Shown in pieces: positions 1-8,235 of a stretch of DNA of 24,749 bases. The first letter of the stretch is position 1. Every line of letters starts with the position of its first letter. The stretch is taken from positions 1-24,749 of the IMG/VR virus record IMGVR_UViG_3300037140_000042. One strand, given 5' to 3'. A program made the position numbers and the translations under genes. The DNA comes from a virus. The notes under the pieces are model-generated. The model had not been told where the DNA came from. It worked only from the letters and a program-made list of their open reading frames with translations, and ran no database searches.

Positions 1-246
1 TTGCTTTTCGACTTTGGCGAGAAATTCTTCGTTTGTGATTCCGTAATACCTCTCTCGGTCGTAACCCGGATGCTTGTCGTACCATGCCTTTCGGTAGGAG
101 CGCATCTTCACCGGATTCTCCTTATGGGAGTCATGAGCATACTTACTGCGACACGTCTTGCACCCTCTGAAACCCTTGGGGGACAAGTACAAATTGTCCC
201 CCGAAAGAGGATGGCCGTGCTTACATTGTGCTTGGCATGGTCTCAT
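1..246 (-). CDS. HNH / endonuclease VII-like homing endonuclease, 3' part cut by window edge
   Basis: Reading from an ATG at 246 down to base 1 gives 82 open codons with no stop, so the C-terminus lies outside the window. The visible part has an N-terminal zinc-ribbon-like element (CKHGHPL near residue 8, then CKTC near residue 29) followed by basic linker residues and RYYGITNEEF near residue 66. The same layout precedes the catalytic domain in the HNH gene at 7511-8173, which supports the family call. The Cys/His catalytic core itself is not visible. An SD-like AAAGGA lies six bases before the ATG, 25 bases after the stop of the tail nozzle gene. Such genes are usually selfish mobile nucleases. 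I am fairly sure of the coding frame, less sure of the family. Confidence 0.75.
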   Translation of the reverse strand, partial: MRPCQAQCKHGHPLSGDNLYLSPKGFRGCKTCRSKYAHDSHKENPVKMRSYRKAWYDKHPGYDRERYYGITNEEFLAKVEKQ

Positions 247-271
247 AAATCCTTTAGAATCAATTACTTAC

Positions 272-3200
272 CTACTGCTCTTGAGTATATGATCCGAAGA
301 TTGTGAACGTTTGCAGTTCATTGATCGCGGCCTCTGCGGGCCACTGCACCATTATCTGCAGATCAGTTACCGCTGCTGATTCCGTCGGCATGTCCGACAA
401 ATAGAATCGCTGCGAGTACCATGTTCGGCTGGGCTTCAACTCGGGAGGATCGTTCACCCACTTCTTCAATATTTCGAAGCTGCCTTTGTAATACGGCAGA
501 CCATCATCTAGAAGCAAGCCAAGGATAGCAGGCGAGCCCGTGAGGACAGATTTGAGTGTTATGAACTGAATGTTAGCAACCTGACCGGGTTGCGCCAGTA
601 CGTAGGAACCGAAAACTGCATAAGCAGGATACGGTGTCCCTACGATTCCAGTTCCCGGCACAGAAGTCAGAGTAGGAAAGGTAATCGTTTCGGTCGTAGA
701 CATAGTAACGAACCCTGCGGTTGTCGCTAGTGCACGGCCATTAAGATTCCCACCGCCGAGTGTGATGCCCGAATACGCCATGATCGTTCCGACCATGTTA
801 GATTGGATACCATTCCACACAGAAGTAAATGCAGAACCACACACCCAATAAACGTTACCCGCTTGTGCACCGTTCGCAAGGATTACAGAGGCTCCGCTTT
901 CGAGCGTGATCGTAGAACCTGCGACGAATACAAAGACAGCTTGGGAATTCCCCTGAGCATCTAGTGTAATGCTCGTAGGTATATCAAGACTCGACGAACC
1001 TTTATAAACACCAGCAGTATAAGTGTGGTTGTTAACACCGTTACCGGAAGTGCTTAGGTTACCTAGACCGCTTAGAGTAGCTGGCAAACCGCTGTAATAA
1101 ACAATTGCGGCGGTAAGATCAGTCTGCGCTAATATAGCCGAAGCGTCTGCATAATGGAACACTCCCGGTGATTCTAAAACACTGGGAGGAAAATTGGTTA
1201 TCGACGTAGCATTAGATGGATATATACCAATGTTTCCGCCTGCGACAGTAGAACCTGCACCTGCGCTGCCTGTTATAGCAGAGCCCGCTAGAATGTCAAA
1301 GTTAGCGGCAGTTCCCAAATAAGTTGCTTGGGGTGTTGCAGGAGTTGACACAACTGTCCCGCCATCGGTGCTAGAAAGAACATCGCGATTCAGAATATAA
1401 ACTCCTGAACCTCGCGGTCCAACTAACAAGTGATGGACGCCGGGGGAAGTCTCGACAGATTTAATTGCACCACATCCACCTGTTTCCGCCAGAGTCGCAA
1501 AAGGACTCCATATCATACCTGCGGGTTCGGGTGTAGGCGTACTGATGAGTCGAAACCAACCATTCGTTCCATCTGCTAGGAACCATCCCATGTCTTGTCC
1601 GCTTACATAGTTTGCGACGTAGACGTTAGCTGGGTACCAGTTTTGGCCGGGTGTGCCATTTCTCATGGACAGTTGATCTGCGATTGGGACACTTTCTACT
1701 CCACCACCGACGCCGGGGCTTAGTACTAAGAATTGGCTGTCGGTAGTAAAGAAACCAATAGTAGGTCCGTTCCAATCCAAAGCGTTGTAACTGCTTAATC
1801 CAACACCCGGAATATAGGGGACACTCGGAAGAATGTTTCCGGCCCCGTCGTCAGGAATCTTGTAGACATCCGAAACCGTAAAGACAAGCATGCCAATTGC
1901 GGTAGGCACGAGTCTCTTCACGAGAGAGGGCATCTTATCATAGTTGTTAGGGGCGAATCCATTAATCCCATTACCAATTGGATCAAGGGGTCCGCTGGTC
2001 CAAAACACCGTGTTACCGATGCTGTACCAGAGGCGGTTGAGATGATACGCGAGATTTATCGCACCGGGAAGCGGTGGAGTATTTTCTCCTGCGGCGGGGG
2101 CTGGTGCCTGTATATCTAAACCCACATCCGGCGTCATATCTACATATCCATAAGTCAAGTACGTTGACAGAGGTATGGTATAAATAGTGTTGCCGTTGCC
2201 CGGAATTAACAACTCAGTCGTAAACCCATCAGCAGTGCGGAAGATAGCCACATAATCCGCCTGTGGATCGATTGCCGATTTAATGAGACCTGCACCGGGA
2301 GCGAACGTAATTGTCCCGTTGACTAAGGGTCCGGTCGAGGCACTAACTGGTCCGATGTTGGATACAGTGTTGTCTAATGTGTTCACGAGGGCGATAGCGT
2401 AAATCGCACCCTGAGCACTAGTCAGCGTGATCTTTCCAGCCTGATTTGGCTGGATAGGGATAGCACCTTCATTTATCCACACCAAACTTCCGTTGTCTAA
2501 CGTAAGTGAGTTGAGCCCTCCCGTATTCCACTTAGGAGCGGTAGTTCCGGAGTATCCGGTACTGATTGGTCCTTCTTCATTTCCGTTTGAATCAATGATG
2601 TTTGTGTCGGGTAGAGTATAGTTCTTGCTTGCAAACCACCCGAAGTTTACAACAGGTCCGATGTTAACCCACGTGTACTGTGAGCCATCATGGTTTATGT
2701 CCGCAGTTCCGAATACTATCTCAGACCGCGCTGCATTCCACGTCGCGCCTACAGTCGTAAAGATGTTCCACGCAGGCGGACCCGCGAGTGTCTTTGTGTT
2801 GTCCGGTATAATAGCTATGTTATAACCATTGCAGGTCATAATCATCTGGCCGGGGGTTCCGCCGCCACCATTTCCTTGTGAGTTAGAATAGTCAATCTCG
2901 AATCTTACTGGTCCCGCATTTGCAAAAGACCAAGTTGCCACATCTGTGAAAGGTGTGTTCGCGGGAGAGTTAGCCGAAGTATTGTTATTGTTTCCGCACA
3001 AGTTCACCTGAGTCGCGCCACCCGCATTACCAAACCCTAAAATTGCCGTCTGGATATGGGCAGTAATCAACGCGGTCTCTGTGAAATTCCCAGTTACCTT
3101 AAAATTATTAGCACTCTGATCATCGAATGAGAAGAACGCACCATCATCGTGCAATAGGGAGAATGTATACAGTCCCGGTGCGGGGATAAACATCGTACCT

Positions 3201-5188
3201 GTAATAGCCCACTCGCCTGCATTATTTCCACAAACGTTTATACCTGCACCAATCTGCTCGCCTGCACCGTTGACTGGGTAAGCGTTCATTATTGTTGAGC
3301 CGTTAACTGGGATGCCCGTTGACCATAACAGAGATGGAACCTGAGAATTAAAGGTAGAGCCCGCCCCCGGATAATACTGGTTGAATGCACCCTTCGCATT
3401 ACCCGGTGCATCCGTGTGGTAATAATATTCCAGCACGGGGTCATTCGGATTGGTCGACGAATACAACCATGGCTGGGGCGTCGGGTAGTTATTCTGCTGA
3501 TTCTTCTGTAACTGAAAATAACTAATCGTTCCCGCTGTTGGAGTTGCTTGGATGTAATCGTTCTGGAATTGATGCCTTCCCGGTGCCCATGCCAACGAAG
3601 CAGGCGTCTGGATGCATACCCACACTGCCGCCCCATCAATTTGCGTTGTAGGCGGATGCGGACTCAGCACGTTCTCCACACCATACCCTTCGTCTGGGAG
3701 TAGTGCATAATTTCCGAAAGTGAACGCCGCTTGGAATGTCGTAGTAGACAATCCTGTGGCACTAACGGTTAGATTCAAATTGCTGGTGCTAAAATTCAAG
3801 AAGGACGCAGGACCAAGGAACTGCAGCGTTACTATATCGCCTGCTGTGAGAGTCTGCGCGGATGTAGTGAATGACGCTACGTTCGATGTGATCGCGACAG
3901 ATAGGATGTCGAATTTCTTCTGCGGTGTCGGAGACGCAGGCCATGTTGGTTGAGTTGGCCCAACTAATCCGGGGGTAGAAATCTGCCACAGATAACCACT
4001 GACATTATCCTGATAAATGCTACCGAGGGAATAGTAAGTATTCGCTTGCCATCCGACTGATGTTCCTTGCGCGGTGTATGTCGGTGCAGACGTAGGCGCA
4101 GCTATGCCCCAGTTTTCTACAGGGTTACCCCTGTTGACCCATACTGCGTTACCATCCACAGTTATGCTACCTTGAAAGTTATTAGCGGCTGAGGGTACGG
4201 TCGTACCCCATACAGGTACAGAACCACCCGTAGTCACAATGCTGGTGATGACAACATCACCTATCGCATCCGTGATTCCGCTAGTCACACCGTTTGCAAC
4301 CTGTAAAATCGCGGTCATTCCGGATACAGTGAAATTCGTTGTGGAAACGAATGCGAAAACCATTGTCGTCCCACCCGTATACTGTTGGGTCAGAGCGAGC
4401 GTATTTCCGTTGAGAACGTCTGCGGCTCCCGTGCATTCCCAAAAAGTAAAATACGTACCTACGGCTTGATCTCCTCCTGCCGGAGTTGCATCATATCCAG
4501 CACCGAGGGGTGCCGAGAGAGTAACGGTTAACACGTCCGCAGTGACCGAGACTGCAGTGACTTGCGCGATCTGCACACCTATTAGTTGCTGGATATTATT
4601 GTTCGGATCAAGTAGGTACGTGTCCATGAAAGGATACGCATCGGTGTTGAGGACAGATGAATCATTTGCCGTGTTGCGGACAAAGAGAGACTGTAACCAT
4701 TTCTTCTGGTCAACCCCATTTCCAAAATATAATTCAGAACCGACTTCTTGCATGAAGTCTTGACCCGCCCCATTAGTTTTCGACCACACAAGGCTCTTGG
4801 TATTCGCATTTGTATCCGCGTACAAAGCTGTCTTTGTATCAACCATTACATCGATCTGTTCAATTGCAGTACCCCATATGTCGCTCAGGGACTTGCTGTA
4901 TCTGAATTCATCGAAAGAGAGAATGTCTGTGTATGTATTGGTAGAGTCGTAAACGGGATTTCCCGGGCGACGAGAAAGGGTAAGTCTATTGGTAACTTCA
5001 ACGTTAGACCCTGCGATCATTGCATCGCCAGCAGGTCCATAATATTTTTCAGATATTCGGCCCGTCGCCGCGTCACGCAATGGAGAGCGATTTGTCCAGA
5101 GTCCCGTGGTGTTGCGACCTACATATAGCGGGGTCGCCTTCACTTGTTTATCGGATTGGGCACCGTTGATCTGCAATGCGTTTGACAT
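272..5188 (-). CDS. Giant tail nozzle/hub-like protein (1638 aa) with PA14-like and DUF3494 insertions
   Basis: This is the largest gene and probably forms the distal tail tube (nozzle) of a short-tailed phage. The N-terminus (residues ~20-170) has the LYVGR...NRSPLR...GS/A-N...LSRRPG pattern that resembles podoviral nozzle proteins. Residues ~1040-1270 look like beta-propeller repeats (for example TVFWTSGPLDP, DVYKIPDDG, FFTTDSQFLVLSPG). Residues ~585-800 resemble a PA14 sugar-binding fold (GTMFIPAPGLYTFSLLHDDG). Residues ~1290-1507 are a DUF3494 ice-binding-like domain (LGTAANFDILAG, LDAQGN, FVFVAGSTIT, LGGGNLNGRAL). After it the nozzle sequence resumes with a YPAYAVFGSYVLAQPGQ segment to the end. 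Several modules ending in W-V/I-N-x-G motifs (near 350, 522, 903) suggest added surface domains. The start has AAAGGA upstream. The nozzle assignment is inference from order and partial similarity; the DUF3494 call is strong. Confidence 0.8.
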   Translation of the reverse strand: MSNALQINGAQSDKQVKATPLYVGRNTTGLWTNRSPLRDAATGRISEKYYGPAGDAMIAGSNVEVTNRLTLSRRPGNPVYDSTNTYTDILSFDEFRYSKSLSDIWGTAIEQIDVMVDTKTALYADTNANTKSLVWSKTNGAGQDFMQEVGSELYFGNGVDQKKWLQSLFVRNTANDSSVLNTDAYPFMDTYLLDPNNNIQQLIGVQIAQVTAVSVTADVLTVTLSAPLGAGYDATPAGGDQAVGTYFTFWECTGAADVLNGNTLALTQQYTGGTTMVFAFVSTTNFTVSGMTAILQVANGVTSGITDAIGDVVITSIVTTGGSVPVWGTTVPSAANNFQGSITVDGNAVWVNRGNPVENWGIAAPTSAPTYTAQGTSVGWQANTYYSLGSIYQDNVSGYLWQISTPGLVGPTQPTWPASPTPQKKFDILSVAITSNVASFTTSAQTLTAGDIVTLQFLGPASFLNFSTSNLNLTVSATGLSTTTFQAAFTFGNYALLPDEGYGVENVLSPHPPTTQIDGAAVWVCIQTPASLAWAPGRHQFQNDYIQATPTAGTISYFQLQKNQQNNYPTPQPWLYSSTNPNDPVLEYYYHTDAPGNAKGAFNQYYPGAGSTFNSQVPSLLWSTGIPVNGSTIMNAYPVNGAGEQIGAGINVCGNNAGEWAITGTMFIPAPGLYTFSLLHDDGAFFSFDDQSANNFKVTGNFTETALITAHIQTAILGFGNAGGATQVNLCGNNNNTSANSPANTPFTDVATWSFANAGPVRFEIDYSNSQGNGGGGTPGQMIMTCNGYNIAIIPDNTKTLAGPPAWNIFTTVGATWNAARSEIVFGTADINHDGSQYTWVNIGPVVNFGWFASKNYTLPDTNIIDSNGNEEGPISTGYSGTTAPKWNTGGLNSLTLDNGSLVWINEGAIPIQPNQAGKITLTSAQGAIYAIALVNTLDNTVSNIGPVSASTGPLVNGTITFAPGAGLIKSAIDPQADYVAIFRTADGFTTELLIPGNGNTIYTIPLSTYLTYGYVDMTPDVGLDIQAPAPAAGENTPPLPGAINLAYHLNRLWYSIGNTVFWTSGPLDPIGNGINGFAPNNYDKMPSLVKRLVPTAIGMLVFTVSDVYKIPDDGAGNILPSVPYIPGVGLSSYNALDWNGPTIGFFTTDSQFLVLSPGVGGGVESVPIADQLSMRNGTPGQNWYPANVYVANYVSGQDMGWFLADGTNGWFRLISTPTPEPAGMIWSPFATLAETGGCGAIKSVETSPGVHHLLVGPRGSGVYILNRDVLSSTDGGTVVSTPATPQATYLGTAANFDILAGSAITGSAGAGSTVAGGNIGIYPSNATSITNFPPSVLESPGVFHYADASAILAQTDLTAAIVYYSGLPATLSGLGNLSTSGNGVNNHTYTAGVYKGSSSLDIPTSITLDAQGNSQAVFVFVAGSTITLESGASVILANGAQAGNVYWVCGSAFTSVWNGIQSNMVGTIMAYSGITLGGGNLNGRALATTAGFVTMSTTETITFPTLTSVPGTGIVGTPYPAYAVFGSYVLAQPGQVANIQFITLKSVLTGSPAILGLLLDDGLPYYKGSFEILKKWVNDPPELKPSRTWYSQRFYLSDMPTESAAVTDLQIMVQWPAEAAINELQTFTIFGSYTQEQ

Positions 5189-5211
5189 TGAATTCCTTTA
5201 CTTAATCTAAC

Positions 5212-6351
5212 CTACACGGGGCTGGAGTCGGCGTACATATACTCAACCGTTGTAGACTGGCCGCTACCACTACCGTTGTGACTATATATGGCCATATTTA
5301 AGGCATTCGCAGTCGGTAGGGTAGAGTTGGTAGTAATAGCCGTTCCGTTGATGTATAAGGTTGCCGTACCCGCATTGACAATAATCTTTATGGCGTACCG
5401 AGTACCCTGCACGATGGCAACTCCCGAGTCAACAACGGTCTTGACACCACCCGTGCTAGTCACTAACAGCCAGTTTCCTGCGGATACACCTGAGGCAACA
5501 TAACCAACAAGAATGGAATCTCCCGTCGTGGGGTCAGTAACACCTGATCCGGAGGCTATATTGGTCAAACCCGCGTAGTACAAACTTGTGGCAGTGACGG
5601 TTACCTTAATGGTGGTGAGAAAGTTTATTTTTCTCGTGGGCCAAATAAACCCAGCACCGTTGTAGGCCACGCTGTTATTAATAGTGATTGACACACCACC
5701 GCTAGAGGTGACAGCGTTGTTGGTAGTGCTGCCTCCACCACCCGCACCAGCGTTTATATTATCATCGAAAGGAACCCACGCACTGCCACCGGGAAAGTTT
5801 GCGTACCACATAGCAAAGCGTGATTGATCGGGTGTTGGAAGCCCTGCTGGTGGTGGTGGGGTAATTGGAACTGATGCTGAAATCTGGCCATTACCTATGT
5901 CAGTGAATGTGACATTTCCCGAATTCACGAGGTCTAGTAAGGTCTGGGAACTAAGTGCCGTTCCCGCAACTTCTAGTGAAAGAGGTTGAACAGAAGGCGA
6001 CCAACTGATTACGCTATTCGGAATCCATGAGCCTGCGTCGAAGGTCGGACTGCCTACACATTGTTGGTTATTCGGACCAAAAGATATTTGTCCTGCTGAC
6101 GTATACCCAGTCACTTTGTAATATGAATTAACAGGTAGCATCACATCATTCCCCCATACATACTGGGGGGGACTTGTAATTACATTGCCATTCGCATCAA
6201 GCTGTATAGTGATCTGGATTCCACTACAGATTATACTGTCATTAACTTCTTCATCGGAAGATAACATCATCGTTAAGTAACCATTAGCGAGAACATTTCC
6301 TTGGGGGTCTTGAAACGAACCACCGATCAATTGCACTTTAGATGCTGACAT
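5212..6351 (-). CDS. Tail adhesin-like protein with lectin-like C-terminus (379 aa)
   Basis: The first ~90 residues match the complete neighbouring 98-aa protein (6355-6651) in pattern: a GG-S/N-FQ motif, LA-x-GY-x-T, a D-x-x-I-x-SG stretch, LD-x-NGN, a W-x-ND element and a final Y-x-TA-x-GQ. A Pro-rich linker (ITPPPPAGLPTPDQ, near 165) and a Gly/Ala/Ser stretch lead to a C-terminal beta-rich region of about 170 residues. Its end (YAIKIIVNAGTATLYINGT) resembles concanavalin A/LamG-like jelly rolls. I infer a virion attachment or receptor-binding protein: the N-terminal domain would dock on the tail and the C-terminal domain would bind glycans. SD GGGAG sits before the ATG, directly after the 98-aa gene's stop. 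No catalytic residues were recognised. Confidence 0.7.
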   Translation of the reverse strand: MSASKVQLIGGSFQDPQGNVLANGYLTMMLSSDEEVNDSIICSGIQITIQLDANGNVITSPPQYVWGNDVMLPVNSYYKVTGYTSAGQISFGPNNQQCVGSPTFDAGSWIPNSVISWSPSVQPLSLEVAGTALSSQTLLDLVNSGNVTFTDIGNGQISASVPITPPPPAGLPTPDQSRFAMWYANFPGGSAWVPFDDNINAGAGGGGSTTNNAVTSSGGVSITINNSVAYNGAGFIWPTRKINFLTTIKVTVTATSLYYAGLTNIASGSGVTDPTTGDSILVGYVASGVSAGNWLLVTSTGGVKTVVDSGVAIVQGTRYAIKIIVNAGTATLYINGTAITTNSTLPTANALNMAIYSHNGSGSGQSTTVEYMYADSSPV

Positions 6352-6354
6352 AGA

Positions 6355-6651
6355 CTACTCCCAAACGCTGCCCGACGTAATATGTAGTTGCGCTTCCCAT
6401 ACCATCTGACCTTTTGCTGTGAATGCTTCGACAAAATACACGGTGTTAGCGGGTGTCATCTGATCGTTCGGCCAGATGTAACCCGACAGATTTCCGTTTA
6501 CATCAAGAGGAAAAGTAACCATTCTCCCTGAAGAAATCTGGGAATCCCCTGCCACCGCATCGGTGTTTAACCTAAAGGTCACATACCCGCCTGCTAGCGG
6601 TACACCGCTAGCGGACTGGAAGTTCCCTCCGGTAATTAGAATCTTAGCCAT
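6355..6651 (-). CDS. Stand-alone adhesin docking-domain protein (98 aa)
   Basis: A small beta-rich protein that is homologous to the N-terminal ~90 residues of the 379-aa adhesin immediately downstream: GGNFQ, LAGGYVTFRL, DSQISSGRM, LDVNGN, WPNDQMTP and FTAKGQM all have counterparts there. The upstream gene's stop TAA is followed directly by this gene's ATG, with GAGG a few bases upstream inside the preceding gene, so translation is probably coupled. I infer that it occupies the same type of binding site on the virion as the adhesin's N-terminus, either as a cap or as a shorter fibre. The molecular function is otherwise unknown. Confidence 0.75.
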   Translation of the reverse strand: MAKILITGGNFQSASGVPLAGGYVTFRLNTDAVAGDSQISSGRMVTFPLDVNGNLSGYIWPNDQMTPANTVYFVEAFTAKGQMVWEAQLHITSGSVWE

Positions 6652-7596
6652 TTACACGCCTCGCGCTTGCATTCCTTGGGCGCTTTTTTGGGGGCCCATT
6701 CCAAGTACTGCGTTCCAATTGTTCAGGAAAATATTTTTCTCTTCTTCGGTCAGTCCTTCTGCTCGTGCGAGAAGTCCCGCAGTAAATTTCGAATTGGCGA
6801 TCTGGAATCTGGCGTCATCCGCAAACGCCCAAATCAAAGCTAAAAAACCCCAACTGTAGATGTACTGCATAAAGTCCGGCATCGGAGCCCACGTCTGGTT
6901 GATGCTGGTAATTCGAGGGGCGGCGAGTTGTACGTGTACGCTAACGGGGTACACCGCATTCGGTGATGGCATGACTCGGAAAGTCACATCACCATTTGCA
7001 TCCTCCGCTTGCGGGCCTACGAAAGTGGGCCGGGCATCTCGGGAATCGAGAGCGAGGTCATTCTGAACTTTCAGTTCTACCCAATTCGGCGGGGTACGAG
7101 TCACATCTAATACAGATGCGTGCTCAATATGAGAGAACGCAGGCGCTGCAATCGTGTAATCCTGAGTAGTGCCGTTCGTAAGGGTTCCTGTGTCCACGTG
7201 TGAAGCATATGTCTGAGTGGTGACTGCGGCAGTGATCTGTATAGGACTCGCAGTGAGCACTATGAGAAGCTGGCCGTTGAGAAAGGTTGCGTTCGCTACG
7301 GCTGACGGGATTACAAGATTCCCTACGGCAAAAGTGTTCGCGGTTGTTATCGTGGCGATTCCAGCGGTCACAGAGACGTTAGTAATAGGTGCCGAGTTCG
7401 CAATAGGAGAAGTCGTGAAACTCAATTCCTGTGTGTTCCACCAAAATTCGAAGGGTGGCGCTAAAATCACATCCATGACCATTTGCGCGGAAGTGAGTGC
7501 TGGTTCGAGATTATTTCCTACCGCTGATAGACGATTGAACGATAATTTCTTCGCCCACTCCATTGTCTGCGATATCGTAACTGTTGAGATTGCCAT
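6652..7596 (-). CDS. Neck/adaptor-like structural protein (314 aa), paralogue of the 357-aa protein upstream
   Basis: Likely a head-tail connector or tail-tube protein, judged from its place between the capsid genes and the nozzle. The layout is an N-terminal helix, a segment with PPFEFWWN (near residue 47), a central beta-rich Ala/Thr/Val insertion (about residues 65-145), a WVELKV segment, then FRVMPSP, YPVSVHV, APMPDFMQYIYSWGFLALIWAF, and a helical end with KFTAGLLARAEGLTEEE. The 357-aa protein upstream keeps the same order (FNWKWN, WLES, YPVIVK, KSLSTMLDPIPDDFYTFFKQGF, KFEIEYKLWQQAL). The start at 7596 has AAAGGA about ten bases upstream. The last ~85 bases of the HNH gene overlap its 5' end in another frame. 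Confidence 0.7.
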   Translation of the reverse strand: MAISTVTISQTMEWAKKLSFNRLSAVGNNLEPALTSAQMVMDVILAPPFEFWWNTQELSFTTSPIANSAPITNVSVTAGIATITTANTFAVGNLVIPSAVANATFLNGQLLIVLTASPIQITAAVTTQTYASHVDTGTLTNGTTQDYTIAAPAFSHIEHASVLDVTRTPPNWVELKVQNDLALDSRDARPTFVGPQAEDANGDVTFRVMPSPNAVYPVSVHVQLAAPRITSINQTWAPMPDFMQYIYSWGFLALIWAFADDARFQIANSKFTAGLLARAEGLTEEEKNIFLNNWNAVLGMGPQKSAQGMQARGV

Positions 7597-8173
7597 CGGG
7601 GAGATTCCTTTTGTGCTTGGCGAGATACGCCAAAACCTGATCCATATAGGGCTCTAATTTTCCGAGAGCCAAATTACATGCGGCACACAAGATTCCACGG
7701 TGAGTTCCCTCTTGTCCGTGCTCGTGGTCGATATGCCAAACGTCGTTGAAACCCTTACCCCACGTTAACCCCGTGCGCCCACAGATTGCACAGGCATCGC
7801 CTTGGGATGCGAGCAGTTCGTCCCGCTCTTCTACGGATTCAATACCGTAACGAAGATGCATCTGTGATTCAATACGGGACTTGTACATGTACTCCGGTCG
7901 TTCTTGTGCCCGGACCTTCATTCGCAAATTATGACAAACTCGGCATTTACTGCCGCCGCCCTTACAAGGCATACGGGTCTTGGGGGTTAACTCATGACCG
8001 TGTACACAATGAGAATGCTTAGGCCACCGTATCTCAGGAGGGACGGGTGGGTTGTACCTGCGATATGATTTATTTCGATTGACTCGACGACATTCTTTAC
8101 ACTGTACAACACCCTCGTGCGTGTAGGAATTCTCAGGAGTATATTCATGTCCATGTCTACAGTATTTATCCAT
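7511..8173 (-). CDS. HNH / recombination endonuclease VII-like homing endonuclease (220 aa)
   Basis: Two N-terminal Cys/His zinc-ribbon repeats are visible: CRHGH near residue 5 with CKEC near 25, and CVHGH near 56 with CRVC near 77. A helical linker leads to the catalytic domain: CAIC (128-131), HIDHEHG (147-153), CAACN (163-167). That C-x2-C...DH...C-x2-C-N order is typical of the endonuclease VII/HNH beta-beta-alpha metal fold. I chose the ATG at 8173 rather than the GTG at 8203: neither has an SD, but a promoter whose transcript would begin at about this ATG lies just upstream. The 3' end runs 86 bases into the next gene. The gene separates two paralogous neck genes, as expected for a mobile intronless homing endonuclease. 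Confidence 0.9.
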   Translation of the reverse strand: MDKYCRHGHEYTPENSYTHEGVVQCKECRRVNRNKSYRRYNPPVPPEIRWPKHSHCVHGHELTPKTRMPCKGGGSKCRVCHNLRMKVRAQERPEYMYKSRIESQMHLRYGIESVEERDELLASQGDACAICGRTGLTWGKGFNDVWHIDHEHGQEGTHRGILCAACNLALGKLEPYMDQVLAYLAKHKRNLPDGNLNSYDIADNGVGEEIIVQSSISGRK

Positions 8174-8179
8174 ACCGTA

Positions 8180-8208
8180 ATCATAACCCAAAATAACCAG
8201 CACGTCAA
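8180..8208 (-). promoter_or_regulatory. Sigma70-type promoter for the HNH gene, probably giving a leaderless mRNA
   Basis: On the minus strand TTGACG (8208-8203) is followed after exactly 17 bases by TATGAT (8185-8180). The ATG of the HNH gene starts six bases beyond the -10 box, where transcription normally begins. No SD precedes this ATG, which fits leaderless translation. The consensus match is seen in sequence; activity is inference. Confidence 0.6.
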
Positions 8209-8235
8209 GGAAAATCGTAAGTTATTGATTCTAAA

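Noticed and set aside
1-306. Plus-strand frame of 101 codons at the left edge
   Set aside because: The opposite strand here encodes an HNH-type protein with an SD and Cys/His motifs; the plus-strand product has no recognisable features.
2787-3640. 116-codon minus-strand frame at 3289-3639 inside the nozzle gene
   Set aside because: Arg/Thr/Met-rich shadow frame within a long, well-supported gene.
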